Shown here in pieces: positions 20,669-30,411 of a DNA stretch of 61,964 bases. The notes under the pieces are model-generated. The model saw nothing but the letters and a program-made list of their open reading frames with translations. It was not told where the DNA came from and ran no database searches. The DNA comes from Thiobacillus sp. (GTDB taxonomy: Bacteria; Pseudomonadota; Gammaproteobacteria; Burkholderiales; Thiobacillaceae). The position numbers and the translations under genes are program-made. Every line of letters begins with the position of its first letter. The first letter of the stretch is position 1. The DNA is taken from NCBI GenBank assembly GCA_021166845.1, contig JAJPEP010000102.1, forward strand, positions 1-61,964. Direction: 5' to 3'.

Positions 20669-21546
20669 GCAAGTATCTCGGTTTCATCCTGATTGCGCTG
20701 ATTGCATTGCTGGTGGTGCTGAGCGCCAGCATGTTCACGGTGGACCAGCGGCAGAATGCCCTGGTGTTCCAGCTGGGTGAAGTGGTGTCGGTGAAGACCA
20801 GGCCCGGCCTCTATTTCAAGCTGCCGCTGGTGCAGAACGTGCGCTATTTCGATACGCGCATCCTGACGCTGGACTCGGCCGATCCCGAACGCTTCATCAC
20901 CTCGGAAAAGAAAAACGTGCTGGTCGATTCGTTCATCAAATGGCGCGTGATCGATGCCAGGCAGTTCTATGTGTCGGTCGGCGGCGACGAGAGGCGGGCG
21001 GAGATTCGCCTGAACCAGACGGTCAACGACGGCCTGCGTGCGGAGTTCGGCAAGCGCACGATCAATGCGGTGGTATCGGGGAGCCGCGAGGAAATCATGA
21101 GCATCATCCGCGCCAAGGCAGATCAGGATGCGCGAACGATCGGCGTGCAGGTGGTGGACGTACGGATCAAGCGGGTCGATCTGCCCGAAGCGGTATCGGA
21201 GAACGTCTATCGCCGGATGGAAGCCGAACGCAAACAGGTGGCCAACGAACTGCGCTCGACCGGCGCGGCCGAGGCCGAAAAGATCAGGGCCGACGCCGAC
21301 AAGCAGAAGGATGTGATCGTTGCCGAAGCCTACCGCGATGCCCAGGGCGTCAAGGGCCAGGGCGACGCAAAGGCCTCTGCGCTGTATGCCGCGGCGTATG
21401 GCAAGAATGCCGAGTTTTATGCGTTCTACCGTTCGATGCAGGCGTATCGCGAAAGCTTCAAGAACAAGAGCGACGTGATGGTGCTAGACCCCAGCGCGGA
21501 CTTCTTCAAGTACATGAAGAATCCGCGTGCGGCCGGCGGTCAGTGA
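20665..21546 (+). CDS. hflC: FtsH modulator subunit HflC
   Basis: Partner of HflK in the FtsH-HflKC complex of the inner membrane. The protein has 293 residues: an N-terminal membrane helix (about 4-24, LGFILIALIALLVVLSASMF), an SPFH domain with VDQRQNALVFQLGEVV, and a coiled coil (AERKQVANELRSTGAAEAEK). The stop overlaps the GTG start of the small DUF2065 gene. Confidence 0.95.
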   Translation: MSKYLGFILIALIALLVVLSASMFTVDQRQNALVFQLGEVVSVKTRPGLYFKLPLVQNVRYFDTRILTLDSADPERFITSEKKNVLVDSFIKWRVIDARQFYVSVGGDERRAEIRLNQTVNDGLRAEFGKRTINAVVSGSREEIMSIIRAKADQDARTIGVQVVDVRIKRVDLPEAVSENVYRRMEAERKQVANELRSTGAAEAEKIRADADKQKDVIVAEAYRDAQGVKGQGDAKASALYAAAYGKNAEFYAFYRSMQAYRESFKNKSDVMVLDPSADFFKYMKNPRAAGGQ

Positions 21547-21725
21547 CCGGTTCCGACTGGCTGGCTGCAATCGGATTGTTGCTGATGATTGAAGGGATCC
21601 TGCCGTTTGCGGCGCCTGCCGTGTGGCGGGAGGGCTTTCGCAGGATGCTGGAACTTCGTGATGGCCAATTGCGTTTTATCGGCGCTGCCTCGATTATCGG
21701 CGGCGTTTTTTTGTTGCTGATCTGA
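21543..21725 (+). CDS. DUF2065 (YjeT-like) membrane protein
   Basis: Sixty-residue inner-membrane protein with two hydrophobic helices: DWLAAIGLLLMIEGILPFAA and FIGAASIIGGVFLLLI. The connecting segment WREGFRRMLELRDGQLR is basic and typical of the YjeT/DUF2065 family. The start is GTG in a GTGA overlap with hflC. Its place directly after hflC is conserved in proteobacteria. The molecular role is unknown. Confidence 0.85.
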   Translation: MTGSDWLAAIGLLLMIEGILPFAAPAVWREGFRRMLELRDGQLRFIGAASIIGGVFLLLI

Positions 21726-21731
21726 ACTGAA

Positions 21732-22697
21732 ATGACTGCCTGGTTATTGCCCGAAAACGTCGAGGATGTGCTGCCGCCGCAGGCCTGGCGCATGGAGGGC
21801 ATGCGGCGCGCGCTGCTCGACCTGTTCCGCGATCGCGGTTATCAGTTGGTGATTCCGCCGCTGATGGAGTACGTCGATTCGCTGCTGACCGGAGTGGGGG
21901 TTGATCTCGACCTCAAAACCTTCAAGCTGGTCGACCAGCTCAGCGGACGCCTGATGGGCGTGCGCGCCGACATCACGCCGCAGGTGGCGCGCATCGATGC
22001 GCACCTGCTGGCGGCCAATGCCGTCAATCGCCTGTGTTACGCGGGCAGCGTGCTGCACACCCAGTCCGACGGCTTTCACCGCTCGCGCGAACCGATCCAG
22101 ATCGGCGCCGAGTTGTATGGCGAAGCCGGGGCCGAAGCGGATCTCGAAATCCTCGGGCTGATGCTGCAGGGCCTCGCCGCATGCGGGGTGAAAACGCTGC
22201 AGCTCGACATCGGCCACGTCGGGGTTTACCGTGCGCTGGCGCAGGAGGCCCGTTTGAGCCGCGAGGTCGAACACCAACTGTTCGGGGCGCTGCAGGCCAA
22301 GGACAGCAGCGTCGTGGCGGTTCTTGCCGCCGGTCTGCCCATCGCCTTGCGCGACGCCTTTGCCGCATTGCCGCGCCTGTATGGCGACCGCAGCGTGCTG
22401 GCCGAGGCGCGTGCGTGCCTGCCGCCGCTGGCGGCAGTCGAGGCCGCACTGGATACCCTGGAGATGCTCGACCGCGGCCTTGTCAACGTGGAGGCGGCCT
22501 ATGATCTGGCCGAGCTGCGTGGCTACGGCTATCACAGCGGGGTCGTGTTCGCCGCCTACACCGGCGGGCGCAGCCATGCGATTGCGCAGGGCGGACGCTA
22601 CGACGAAGTGGGGCGGGTATTCGGCCGGGCGCGCCCGGCCACCGGATTCAGTCTGGATTTGCGCGAACTGGTCATCGCCGGTTCCGATGCTCAATAA
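21732..22697 (+). CDS. hisZ: ATP phosphoribosyltransferase regulatory subunit HisZ
   Basis: Catalytically inactive histidyl-tRNA-synthetase paralogue that pairs with short-form HisG to make the first enzyme of histidine biosynthesis. The protein has 321 residues. Class II synthetase remnants are visible: VIPPLMEYVDSLLTGVG, MGVRADITPQVARIDAH and AQGGRYDEVGRVFGRARPAT. Betaproteobacterial HisZ proteins I remember are near 380 residues. This one ends soon after FSLDLRELV, only 34 bp before purA, so the usual C-terminal extension is absent and is not frameshifted away. Confidence 0.9.
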   Translation: MTAWLLPENVEDVLPPQAWRMEGMRRALLDLFRDRGYQLVIPPLMEYVDSLLTGVGVDLDLKTFKLVDQLSGRLMGVRADITPQVARIDAHLLAANAVNRLCYAGSVLHTQSDGFHRSREPIQIGAELYGEAGAEADLEILGLMLQGLAACGVKTLQLDIGHVGVYRALAQEARLSREVEHQLFGALQAKDSSVVAVLAAGLPIALRDAFAALPRLYGDRSVLAEARACLPPLAAVEAALDTLEMLDRGLVNVEAAYDLAELRGYGYHSGVVFAAYTGGRSHAIAQGGRYDEVGRVFGRARPATGFSLDLRELVIAGSDAQ

Positions 22698-22713
22698 AGT
22701 TGCAGCACAATAA

Positions 22714-24030
<1,317 letters not shown>

Positions 24031-24055
24031 TGGTTAAAACAAAATCTGAAAAAGC

Positions 24056-24082
24056 AAAAAGCCGACACGGGGTCGGCTTTTT
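24056..24082 (+). terminator. Bidirectional terminator between purA and tRNA-Leu
   Basis: A run of five A (24056-24060) precedes the stem GCCGAC (24061-24066), loop ACGGG, complementary GTCGGC (24072-24077) and five T (24078-24082). The A and T runs on both sides allow it to stop purA on the plus strand and tRNA-Leu on the minus strand. Confidence 0.88.
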
Positions 24083-24094
24083 ACTTGCAACATT

Positions 24095-24179
24095 TGGTGC
24101 CCAGAAGAGGACTCGAACCTCCACACCTTGCGGCACACGGACCTGAACCGTGCGCGTCTACCAATTCCGCCATCTGGGC
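24095..24179 (-). tRNA. tRNA-Leu (CAG)
   Basis: The minus strand gives an 85-nt class II tRNA. The acceptor stem GCCCAGA pairs with TCTGGGC, and the CCA end is encoded. The D-arm contains AATTGGTAGACGC, the anticodon loop is TTCAGGT with anticodon CAG, a long variable arm follows (TGCCGCAAGGTG), and the T-arm has GGTTCGAGTCC. The gene ends next to the shared terminator and has its own promoter upstream. Confidence 0.95.
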
Positions 24180-24191
24180 AATAAGGCGCGC

Positions 24192-24220
24192 ATTCTAGAG
24201 AGCAGAGATTAAATTGTCAA
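24192..24220 (-). promoter_or_regulatory. Strong sigma-70 promoter of tRNA-Leu
   Basis: On the minus strand a perfect TTGACA (plus 24215-24220) and TAGAAT (plus 24192-24197) are 17 bp apart. The predicted start is about six bases before the tRNA 5' end. The -35 overlaps the TTG start codon of rnr on the plus strand. Confidence 0.8.
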
Positions 24221-26502
24221 CGACCAAATCGCGCAGCCGCGCAAGCAAACACAAAATTCCGGCGATTCGCCAGGCCGATCCGTTCTACGAGCGTGAGATC
24301 GAACGCTACGAGTCGCCGCTGCCGAGCCGCGAATACATCCTGCAGCTGTTGACCGAGGCGGGCTGCCCGGTCGACGCCGATGCCTTTGCCGCGCAGCTGG
24401 AAATCACCGAGGCCGAGCGCGACCTGTTCCCGCGCCGCCTGGGCGCGATGCAGCGCGACGGCCAGCTGATGCTCAACCGCAAGCGCCAGCTGTGCCTGCC
24501 GGACAAGCTGGACCTGATCAAGGGCCGCGTCGAGGGCCATCCCGACGGCTTCGGCTTCGTGGCGCCGGAAGAGGGTGGCGACGATCTTTATCTGTCGCCC
24601 AAGGAAATGCACCGTGTGTTGCACGGCGACAAGGTGCTGGTGCGGGTGGCGGGCTTCGACCGGCGCGGGCGGCGCGAGGCGAAGATCGTCGAGGTGCTGG
24701 AGCACGTCAACAAATTCGTCGTCGGCCGCTACTATCTCGAAGGCGGTGTCGGCTTTCTGATTGCGGAGAACCGCCGCATCAACCAGGACATTCTGGTGCC
24801 GGCCGAGCACGCGGGTGCCGCGCAGCCCGGGCAGGTGGTGACGGTGGAAATCGTCACCCAGCCCGGTGCGCACAACGAGGCGATCGGGCGGGTGACCGAG
24901 GTCATCGGCAGCTTCACCGGCCCCGGCATGGAAATCGAGATCGCCCTGCGCAAGCACGATCTGCCGTACGTGTTTCCACCGGACGTCGAGGCGCAGGCAT
25001 CAAGGCTGCCCGGCAAGGTGCAGAAAAAGGACATGGCTGGGCGCGAGGACATCCGTCATCTGCCGCTCGTCACCATCGACAGCGAGACCGCGCGCGACTT
25101 CGACGACGCGGTGTATTGCGAGCCGCTCGGCCGCAGCGGCTACCGGCTGGTGGTGGCGATCGCCGACGTCAGCCATTACGTGCAGCCGCGCGACGCGCTC
25201 GACAGCGAAGGCTTCAATCGCGGCAACTCGGTGTACTTTCCGCGCCGCGTCATCCCCATGCTGCCCGAGGCGCTGTCCAACGGCCTGTGCTCGCTCAACC
25301 CGGAGGTCGACCGCCTGTCGATGGTGTGCGACATGCGCATCACCAGTACCGGCAGCGTCAAGGAATACCGCTTTTATCCGGCGGTGATCTATTCGCACGC
25401 GCGCCTGACCTACAACCAGGTGTGGAACTGGCTTTCCGGTGCGGCCGAACCGGAGCAGAAACACGCCGCGATGATGCCGCACCTGCAGGCGCTGGATAAG
25501 CTGTTCCGCACCATGCTGAAGGCGCGCGCCAAGCGCGGCGCGATCGACTTTGGCTCGACCGAAACGCAGATTGTTTTCGACGACCATGGCAAGATCAAGG
25601 ACATCGTGCCGGTGGTCCGCAACGACGCGCACCGCATCATCGAGGAATGCATGCTGGCGGCCAACGTCTGCGCATCGGATTTTCTGCAGGAGAACAAGCA
25701 GCCCGCGCTGTACCGCGTGCACGAAGGCCCGACCCCCGAGAAGCTCGCCGCGCTGCGCAGCTTCCTGGCCGAATTCGGGCTCGATCTCGGCGGCGGCGAC
25801 AAACCGCACGCCAAGGATTACGCAGCGCTGCTGGAGAAGATCAAGGATCGTCCCGACCACGGCCTGTTGCAGACCGTGATGCTGCGTTCATTGCGGCAGG
25901 CGGTCTACAGCCCGGACAACAAGGGCCACTTCGGCCTGGCGTACGAGGCCTACACCCACTTCACCTCGCCGATCCGGCGCTATCCCGACCTGCTGGTGCA
26001 TCGCGGCATCAAGGCGGTGTTGAACAGCGAGAAACTGCCCGTCAAGGGGCTGGCTGAAATCGGCGCCCACTGCTCGATGACCGAGCGCCGCGCCGACGAC
26101 GCTACCCGCGACGTCGACGCCTGGCTGAAAACCTATTTCATGCGCGATCGCATCGGCGACGAATACAACGGCACGGTGAGCGCGGTCACCAGCTTCGGGA
26201 TGTTTGTCGCGCTCGACGACCTCCTCATCGAGGGATTGGTCCATGTGTCCGAACTCGGCCAGGATTATTTCCATTACGACCAGGCCAAGCATTTGATGCT
26301 CGGCGAGCGGACGGGGAAAAGATATCGCCTGGGCGACCGCGTGCGCATCAAGGTGATGCGCGCCGACATCGAGACCAGCAAGATCGACTTCAGCCTGGTT
26401 GAACAGGACGACTCCGCACACGATATGCAGCGTGCATTCGAGCAATCAGCGCCGAAAAAGAAGGCCGCCGGCAAATCCGGTTCCGGCCGCAAGAAGAAAT
26501 GA
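24214..26502 (+). CDS. rnr: Ribonuclease R
   Basis: Processive 3'-5' exoribonuclease of the RNB family that degrades structured RNA. The protein has 762 residues. N-terminal helix-turn-helix and cold-shock domains (about 25-250) precede the RNB catalytic domain, with acidic metal ligands in TIDSETARDFDDAVY (Asp289, Asp295, Asp297, Asp298). An S1 domain follows (about 645-730), then a short Lys-rich tail (KKKAAGKSGSGRKKK). The start is TTG; the next in-frame start would remove conserved sequence near DPFYEREIERYESP. The stop overlaps rlmB by ATGA. Confidence 0.94.
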   Translation: MSTTKSRSRASKHKIPAIRQADPFYEREIERYESPLPSREYILQLLTEAGCPVDADAFAAQLEITEAERDLFPRRLGAMQRDGQLMLNRKRQLCLPDKLDLIKGRVEGHPDGFGFVAPEEGGDDLYLSPKEMHRVLHGDKVLVRVAGFDRRGRREAKIVEVLEHVNKFVVGRYYLEGGVGFLIAENRRINQDILVPAEHAGAAQPGQVVTVEIVTQPGAHNEAIGRVTEVIGSFTGPGMEIEIALRKHDLPYVFPPDVEAQASRLPGKVQKKDMAGREDIRHLPLVTIDSETARDFDDAVYCEPLGRSGYRLVVAIADVSHYVQPRDALDSEGFNRGNSVYFPRRVIPMLPEALSNGLCSLNPEVDRLSMVCDMRITSTGSVKEYRFYPAVIYSHARLTYNQVWNWLSGAAEPEQKHAAMMPHLQALDKLFRTMLKARAKRGAIDFGSTETQIVFDDHGKIKDIVPVVRNDAHRIIEECMLAANVCASDFLQENKQPALYRVHEGPTPEKLAALRSFLAEFGLDLGGGDKPHAKDYAALLEKIKDRPDHGLLQTVMLRSLRQAVYSPDNKGHFGLAYEAYTHFTSPIRRYPDLLVHRGIKAVLNSEKLPVKGLAEIGAHCSMTERRADDATRDVDAWLKTYFMRDRIGDEYNGTVSAVTSFGMFVALDDLLIEGLVHVSELGQDYFHYDQAKHLMLGERTGKRYRLGDRVRIKVMRADIETSKIDFSLVEQDDSAHDMQRAFEQSAPKKKAAGKSGSGRKKK

Positions 26503-27251
26503 GCGAGAAGACCGCCGAAAAACTCATTTACGGTTTTCACCCCGTACTGGCCCGCCTGCGCCAGGATCCCTCGGGCGTGCTGGAAATCTATCTCGACCTC
26601 ACCCGCCGCGACGCGCGCGCGCGCGACCTGGTGCATCAGGCCAAGGACAACGGGGTCAAGCTCGCACAGGTCGAAGCGGACCGCCTGACCCGGCTGGTTG
26701 GCAAGGCCGCCAGGCACCAAGGCGTGGTCGCCCGCGTCAAGCCGGTCGCGTTGACGCATTCGCTCGACGAAGTGCTGGAAAACATCAAGGGCCCGCCGCT
26801 TCTGGTGATCCTCGACGGCGTCACCGACCCGCACAACCTCGGCGCGATCATGCGTTCAGCCGACGCCTTCGGCGTGCATGCCGTCATCGCGCCGAAAGAC
26901 AACGCCGTCGGCATCAACGCCACGGTGGAAAAAGTCGCCTCCGGCGCCGCCGAAACCGTGCCCTACATCATGGTCACCAACCTCTCGCGCACGATTGAAG
27001 AACTCAAGGAACACAACATCTGGGTCATCGCCGCCGACATGGACGGCGACCAGCCGCTATCCCGCGTCGACGCCAAATCCGGCATCGCCTGGGTACTCGG
27101 CGCCGAAGGCGCGGGCATCCGCCGCCTGGTCAAGCAAAACTGCGATCAGGTCGCGCGCATCCCCATCGGCGGCACCGTGGAAAGCCTCAACGTCTCGGTG
27201 TCGGCGGCGCTGTGTTTATATGAGACGGTGCGGCAGCGCGCGGCAGGCTAG
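26499..27251 (+). CDS. rlmB: 23S rRNA (guanosine-2251 2'-O) methyltransferase RlmB
   Basis: SPOUT-class methyltransferase acting on G2251 of 23S rRNA. The protein has 250 residues. An N-terminal substrate-binding domain (KLIYGFHPVLARLRQDP) precedes the SpoU domain, with the three motifs LDGVTDPHNLGAIMRSA, LGAEGAGIRRLV and IPIGGTVESLNVSVSAAL, which form the trefoil-knot SAM site. The pairing rnr-rlmB is conserved in proteobacteria. Confidence 0.95.
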   Translation: MSEKTAEKLIYGFHPVLARLRQDPSGVLEIYLDLTRRDARARDLVHQAKDNGVKLAQVEADRLTRLVGKAARHQGVVARVKPVALTHSLDEVLENIKGPPLLVILDGVTDPHNLGAIMRSADAFGVHAVIAPKDNAVGINATVEKVASGAAETVPYIMVTNLSRTIEELKEHNIWVIAADMDGDQPLSRVDAKSGIAWVLGAEGAGIRRLVKQNCDQVARIPIGGTVESLNVSVSAALCLYETVRQRAAG

Positions 27252-27292
27252 AATGAATGGCGTTTCAACGGGTTTTTCCAAGGAGCCACCCT

Positions 27293-27478
27293 ATGCAAAC
27301 TGTCAAACAAATCGTCCACGATATCGCTGACCACTTGCCAGACCAGGCAAGCTTCGACGATGCCATGTATGCCCTTTACGTGCGCCAGAAACTGGAGCGC
27401 TCGTTGAAGGCGGCGGAAGAAGGCAAGATCACCTCGCAGGAAGAAATGGAAAAACGCTATCTCAACCATGAAGGTTGA
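27293..27478 (+). CDS. Antitoxin of a ParE/RelE-type module
   Basis: Sixty-one residues, starting MQTVKQIVHDIADHLPDQAS and ending EKRYLNHEG. It is helical and acidic to neutral, with FDDAMYALYVRQKLERSLKA in the middle. An AAGGAG site lies before the ATG. The gene overlaps the toxin start by 11 bases, the usual antitoxin-first order. I cannot assign a precise antitoxin family; the call rests on size, order and the clear toxin downstream. Confidence 0.75.
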   Translation: MQTVKQIVHDIADHLPDQASFDDAMYALYVRQKLERSLKAAEEGKITSQEEMEKRYLNHEG

Positions 27479-27776
27479 GTGGTCGGATTGCGCGCGGGAC
27501 GATCTGGACGATCTTGTGCGCTATATCGGCCGGGATTCCGGATTCTATGCCCGGCGCTTTGCCGAAAGAGTTGTCCTTGCTACTCGCCGGCTACAAACTT
27601 TTCCTGAGAGTGGTCGCACGATTCCCGAGGCGGAAGACAAAACATTAAGGGAAGTCATCGTCCAGGGCTATCGGATCATGTACCGCCTCGAACCTGGACG
27701 TGTGCTCGTGCTCACGGTGATGCACGGTAGCCGTGACGTTGACGGGATGGCTGACAAGCCTTGGGATGAAAAATAG
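27468..27776 (+). CDS. ParE/RelE-superfamily toxin
   Basis: Compact basic protein of 102 residues with the ParE pattern: VEWSDCARDDLDDLVRYIG at the N-terminus, RRLQTFPESGRTIPEAED in the middle and YRIMYRLEPGRVLVLTVMHG followed by SRD near the end. ParE toxins inhibit DNA gyrase, while RelE relatives cleave mRNA on the ribosome; the sequence alone favours ParE. It is coupled to the upstream antitoxin by overlap. Confidence 0.85.
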   Translation: MKVEWSDCARDDLDDLVRYIGRDSGFYARRFAERVVLATRRLQTFPESGRTIPEAEDKTLREVIVQGYRIMYRLEPGRVLVLTVMHGSRDVDGMADKPWDEK

Positions 27777-27832
27777 ATTGGGGGGTATTGTGAGCTTGGC
27801 CCTTTTGATTGCCTTGATCGCTGTCAGCCCGC

Positions 27833-27896
27833 GTAGGTTGGGCTGAATGAAATGAAGTCCAACGTATTCACTGTTGGGCTTTGCAGCCCAACCTAC
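27833..27896 (+). repeat. Palindromic repeat overlapping the end of ycaO
   Basis: Perfect 13-bp inverted arms GTAGGTTGGGCTG (27833-27845) and CAGCCCAACCTAC (27884-27896) flank 38 bp. The interior contains a second, imperfect pair, AAGTCCAAC and GTTGGGCTT, so the whole folds as a long hairpin. The arms resemble a REP/MITE-like sequence I have seen often in beta- and gammaproteobacteria. The right arm contains the TAG stop of the minus-strand ycaO gene. Confidence 0.8.
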
Positions 27897-29608
27897 CCGC
27901 GCACCTTGCGATACGCCTCCAACAAGCGCTGGTGAATCGCGCTGCCCTCGAAGTTTCCGCCCAGTTTCGTCAACCCGAAAAATCGCTCGTCCTGATTGAA
28001 TAGCGCGAACGCCTGTTCCAGCGTCTCGCGGCCGTACATCAGGGCCAGTGCGGGCTCGAATGGGCTGGGGTCGCCGAGTTGGGTGAGGTCGGCGATGCAG
28101 CGGTAGACCTTGAGACGCGCTTCGCTGCGCTGGCCGTATTGGGCGATCCAGGTGCAGCCTTCGCGGATCGCGTCGTCGTCGCCGAGTGCGAGCGCGAGCA
28201 GTAGTTTGATCTCGCCGACGCGGATGTCGGTCCACGGCGAATCGGCATCCGGCGCCAAGCCGATCAGCACCGTGACCAGGCGATCGTCCGCCAGTTCCAG
28301 TTCGTCGATCAGGTCGAGCAGCTCGGCACATTCCTCGTCGGTCAGCTCGGGCAGGCGCGCAAGCGCCGGACGGATCAGGTTGCCGACGCTGTTGTTCTCG
28401 AATTCGAGTTCCTCGACCGGGTAGATCTCGGACACGCCCGGCACCAGGATGCGGCAGGCGTAGACGCCGAGGTGGGTGAAGTCGGCGATGTAGAGGTCGT
28501 GCCCTTCGGCGTGCAGCGCATCGACCGACCACGCGTAATCCTCTTCGGTCGTGGTGCCGAAGTTCCAGTCGACGAATTCGAAGTCGGGGGTGTCACGCAG
28601 GAATTGCCAGGAAATCACGCCGCTGGAATCGACGAAGTGGATTTCCAAATTCTGCGGGTCGGCGATTTCGGCTTCGTCGAAGCCGGGGGCGGGGAAACCC
28701 GCCAGCGAATCGAGCGCGCGGCCCTGCAGCAGTTCGGTCAGCGCGCGTTCCAGCGCCACCTCGAAGCGCGGGTGCGCGCCGAAGCTGGCGAAGCAGCCCT
28801 GGTCGTGGGGATGCAGCAGGGTGACGTTCATCACCGGATACTGGCCGCCGAGCGAGGCGTCCTTCACCAGAATGCCGAAGCCGGCGCAGCGCAACGCGCG
28901 GATGCCGGCGGCGATGTGCGGGTAGCGCTCGATCACGGCTTCGGGCACGTCGGGCAGGCACAGGCTCTCCGCGATGATGCGGAATTTGATGTGGCGCTCG
29001 AAGATTTCGGATAGCGCCTGGGTGCGCGCCTCCTTCAGCGTGTTGCCGGCCGACATGCCGTTGCTGACGTAGAGGTTGCCGATGAGGTTGACCGGGAAAT
29101 TCACGGTCTCGCCGTCACGCATCCGCTGGTAGGGAATGGCACAGATGCCGCGTTCGGCGTTGCCGGAATTGAGATCGATCAGCTGGTCGGCGCGCACCCC
29201 GGCGTCGGGGTTGTAGTGGGCGTGCAGTTCGGGCGTGAGCAGTTCGGCCGGCCAGGCGTCGTCGTCCGAAGAAAACCAGCGCTCGTCGGGATGGTGGACG
29301 TAGCTGCGGTGGGCGATCGTCTCGCCCAGATAGAAGTGGGTCCAGAAATAATTGGTCGACAGACGCTCGAAATACTCGCCCAGCGCGCTCGCCCGCGCGG
29401 CCAGCTCCGAGGCGCCCTTGCCGTTGGTGAACAGCAGCGGGCAGTCGCGGTCGCGGATGTGCACCGACCACACGCCCTCCACCGGGTTGAGCCAGGAGCG
29501 CTCTTCGATATGGAAATCGAGCGCTTCGAGCTTGGATTGCAGGGTGCGGATCGACGCTTCGAGCGAGGCGTCCTTGCCGGGGATGAAGCTTTCGGTGGTG
29601 GCGTGCAT
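27893..29608 (-). CDS. ycaO: YcaO protein, RimO/S12 methylthiolation accessory factor
   Basis: E. coli-type YcaO of 571 residues. It shares long stretches with the E. coli protein, such as FIPGKDASLEASI, ASALGEYFERLSTNYF, NLYVSNGMSAGNT and CFASFGAHPRFEVALER. It contains an ATP-grasp-like YcaO domain that binds ATP and a C-terminal TPR-like region (about 440-571). In E. coli it aids RimO methylthiolation of ribosomal protein S12. No azole or thioamide precursor peptide or partner cyclase is nearby, so a natural-product role is unlikely. The stop codon is supplied by the palindromic repeat. Confidence 0.92.
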   Translation of the reverse strand: MHATTESFIPGKDASLEASIRTLQSKLEALDFHIEERSWLNPVEGVWSVHIRDRDCPLLFTNGKGASELAARASALGEYFERLSTNYFWTHFYLGETIAHRSYVHHPDERWFSSDDDAWPAELLTPELHAHYNPDAGVRADQLIDLNSGNAERGICAIPYQRMRDGETVNFPVNLIGNLYVSNGMSAGNTLKEARTQALSEIFERHIKFRIIAESLCLPDVPEAVIERYPHIAAGIRALRCAGFGILVKDASLGGQYPVMNVTLLHPHDQGCFASFGAHPRFEVALERALTELLQGRALDSLAGFPAPGFDEAEIADPQNLEIHFVDSSGVISWQFLRDTPDFEFVDWNFGTTTEEDYAWSVDALHAEGHDLYIADFTHLGVYACRILVPGVSEIYPVEELEFENNSVGNLIRPALARLPELTDEECAELLDLIDELELADDRLVTVLIGLAPDADSPWTDIRVGEIKLLLALALGDDDAIREGCTWIAQYGQRSEARLKVYRCIADLTQLGDPSPFEPALALMYGRETLEQAFALFNQDERFFGLTKLGGNFEGSAIHQRLLEAYRKVRG

Positions 29609-29705
29609 GGGGCGACTCTTTTTTGAACAGCCAACAGCATAATCGATGCGTCAAGTGCGGCGTAAAATGACGGGCATCGATCCTTACCTGTGGCAGCAGC
29701 AATCT

Positions 29706-30386
29706 ATGAATTCGCCCATGCCTGACCGTATCGCTGTACTCCCGTTGCTGCTTGCCCTTGCGTTTGCCGGCCCGGTGGCGGCTGCCGTCCAGACGTTTGG
29801 TCTGGATGCCAGCCAGACGGTGCTTGCGGCGCGTTCGCAGGCCGAGTGGGTACGGCAGGCGCAGGTGCTCGAAAAACGCGCCGACTGGCCGGGTCTGCTG
29901 GCGTGGGGGCAAACGTGGGCACAGGCCGATGCGAAGAATCCGCTGGCCTGGTTCGTTCAGGGGCGCGCACTGGGCGAGCTGGGGCGGTTTTCCGAGGCCA
30001 TCGCGGCGTACCAGCGGAATCTGCGCTTCGCGCCCGGCGATGTCTATGCACGTAACAATCTGGGCAACGCCTACCGCGACAGCGGGCGTCCCCGCGAGGC
30101 GATGCAGGCGTATCGCGCGGCCGTGGAAACCGACCCCGACTACATTCAGGCCTGGCACAACCTGGGGCTGACGTTTTATCTGACGAAGGGGCAGACGGGG
30201 GTGACCCAGGCGCTGCAAAAGCTGCAGGCGTCCGACCCGGCACTGGCCGACGTCTGGCGCACACTGGCGATCGAATATTCGATCACGCGCGATGAACGGG
30301 TCGCGCGCCAGGCGGTGCGTGTGCTGCGCGGTTTGAGCGCGGCCGAACGCGCGCGCATGTTCGGCATCCTGTTCGACGAGGGTTGA
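29706..30386 (+). CDS. Exported TPR protein
   Basis: About 226 residues. An N-terminal signal peptide is visible (DRIAVLPLLLALAFAGPVAA) with cleavage likely near AAA-VQT. ATG codons at 29706 and 29718 are both possible starts. The mature part contains tetratricopeptide repeats, for example FSEAIAAYQRNLRFAPGDVY and AMQAYRAAVETDPDYIQAWH. Function unknown; probably a periplasmic scaffold. It converges with the SenB-like gene. The gap before it contains TAAAAT at 29663, a possible -10. Confidence 0.75.
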   Translation: MNSPMPDRIAVLPLLLALAFAGPVAAAVQTFGLDASQTVLAARSQAEWVRQAQVLEKRADWPGLLAWGQTWAQADAKNPLAWFVQGRALGELGRFSEAIAAYQRNLRFAPGDVYARNNLGNAYRDSGRPREAMQAYRAAVETDPDYIQAWHNLGLTFYLTKGQTGVTQALQKLQASDPALADVWRTLAIEYSITRDERVARQAVRVLRGLSAAERARMFGILFDEG

Positions 30387-30411
30387 ATCGATTGGCTGCG
30401 GCTCGCCGTGG

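Noticed and set aside
27893..29608. YcaO as part of an azoline or thioamide peptide cluster
   Set aside because: The protein matches E. coli YcaO along its length, and there is no precursor peptide, partner cyclase or transporter beside it.
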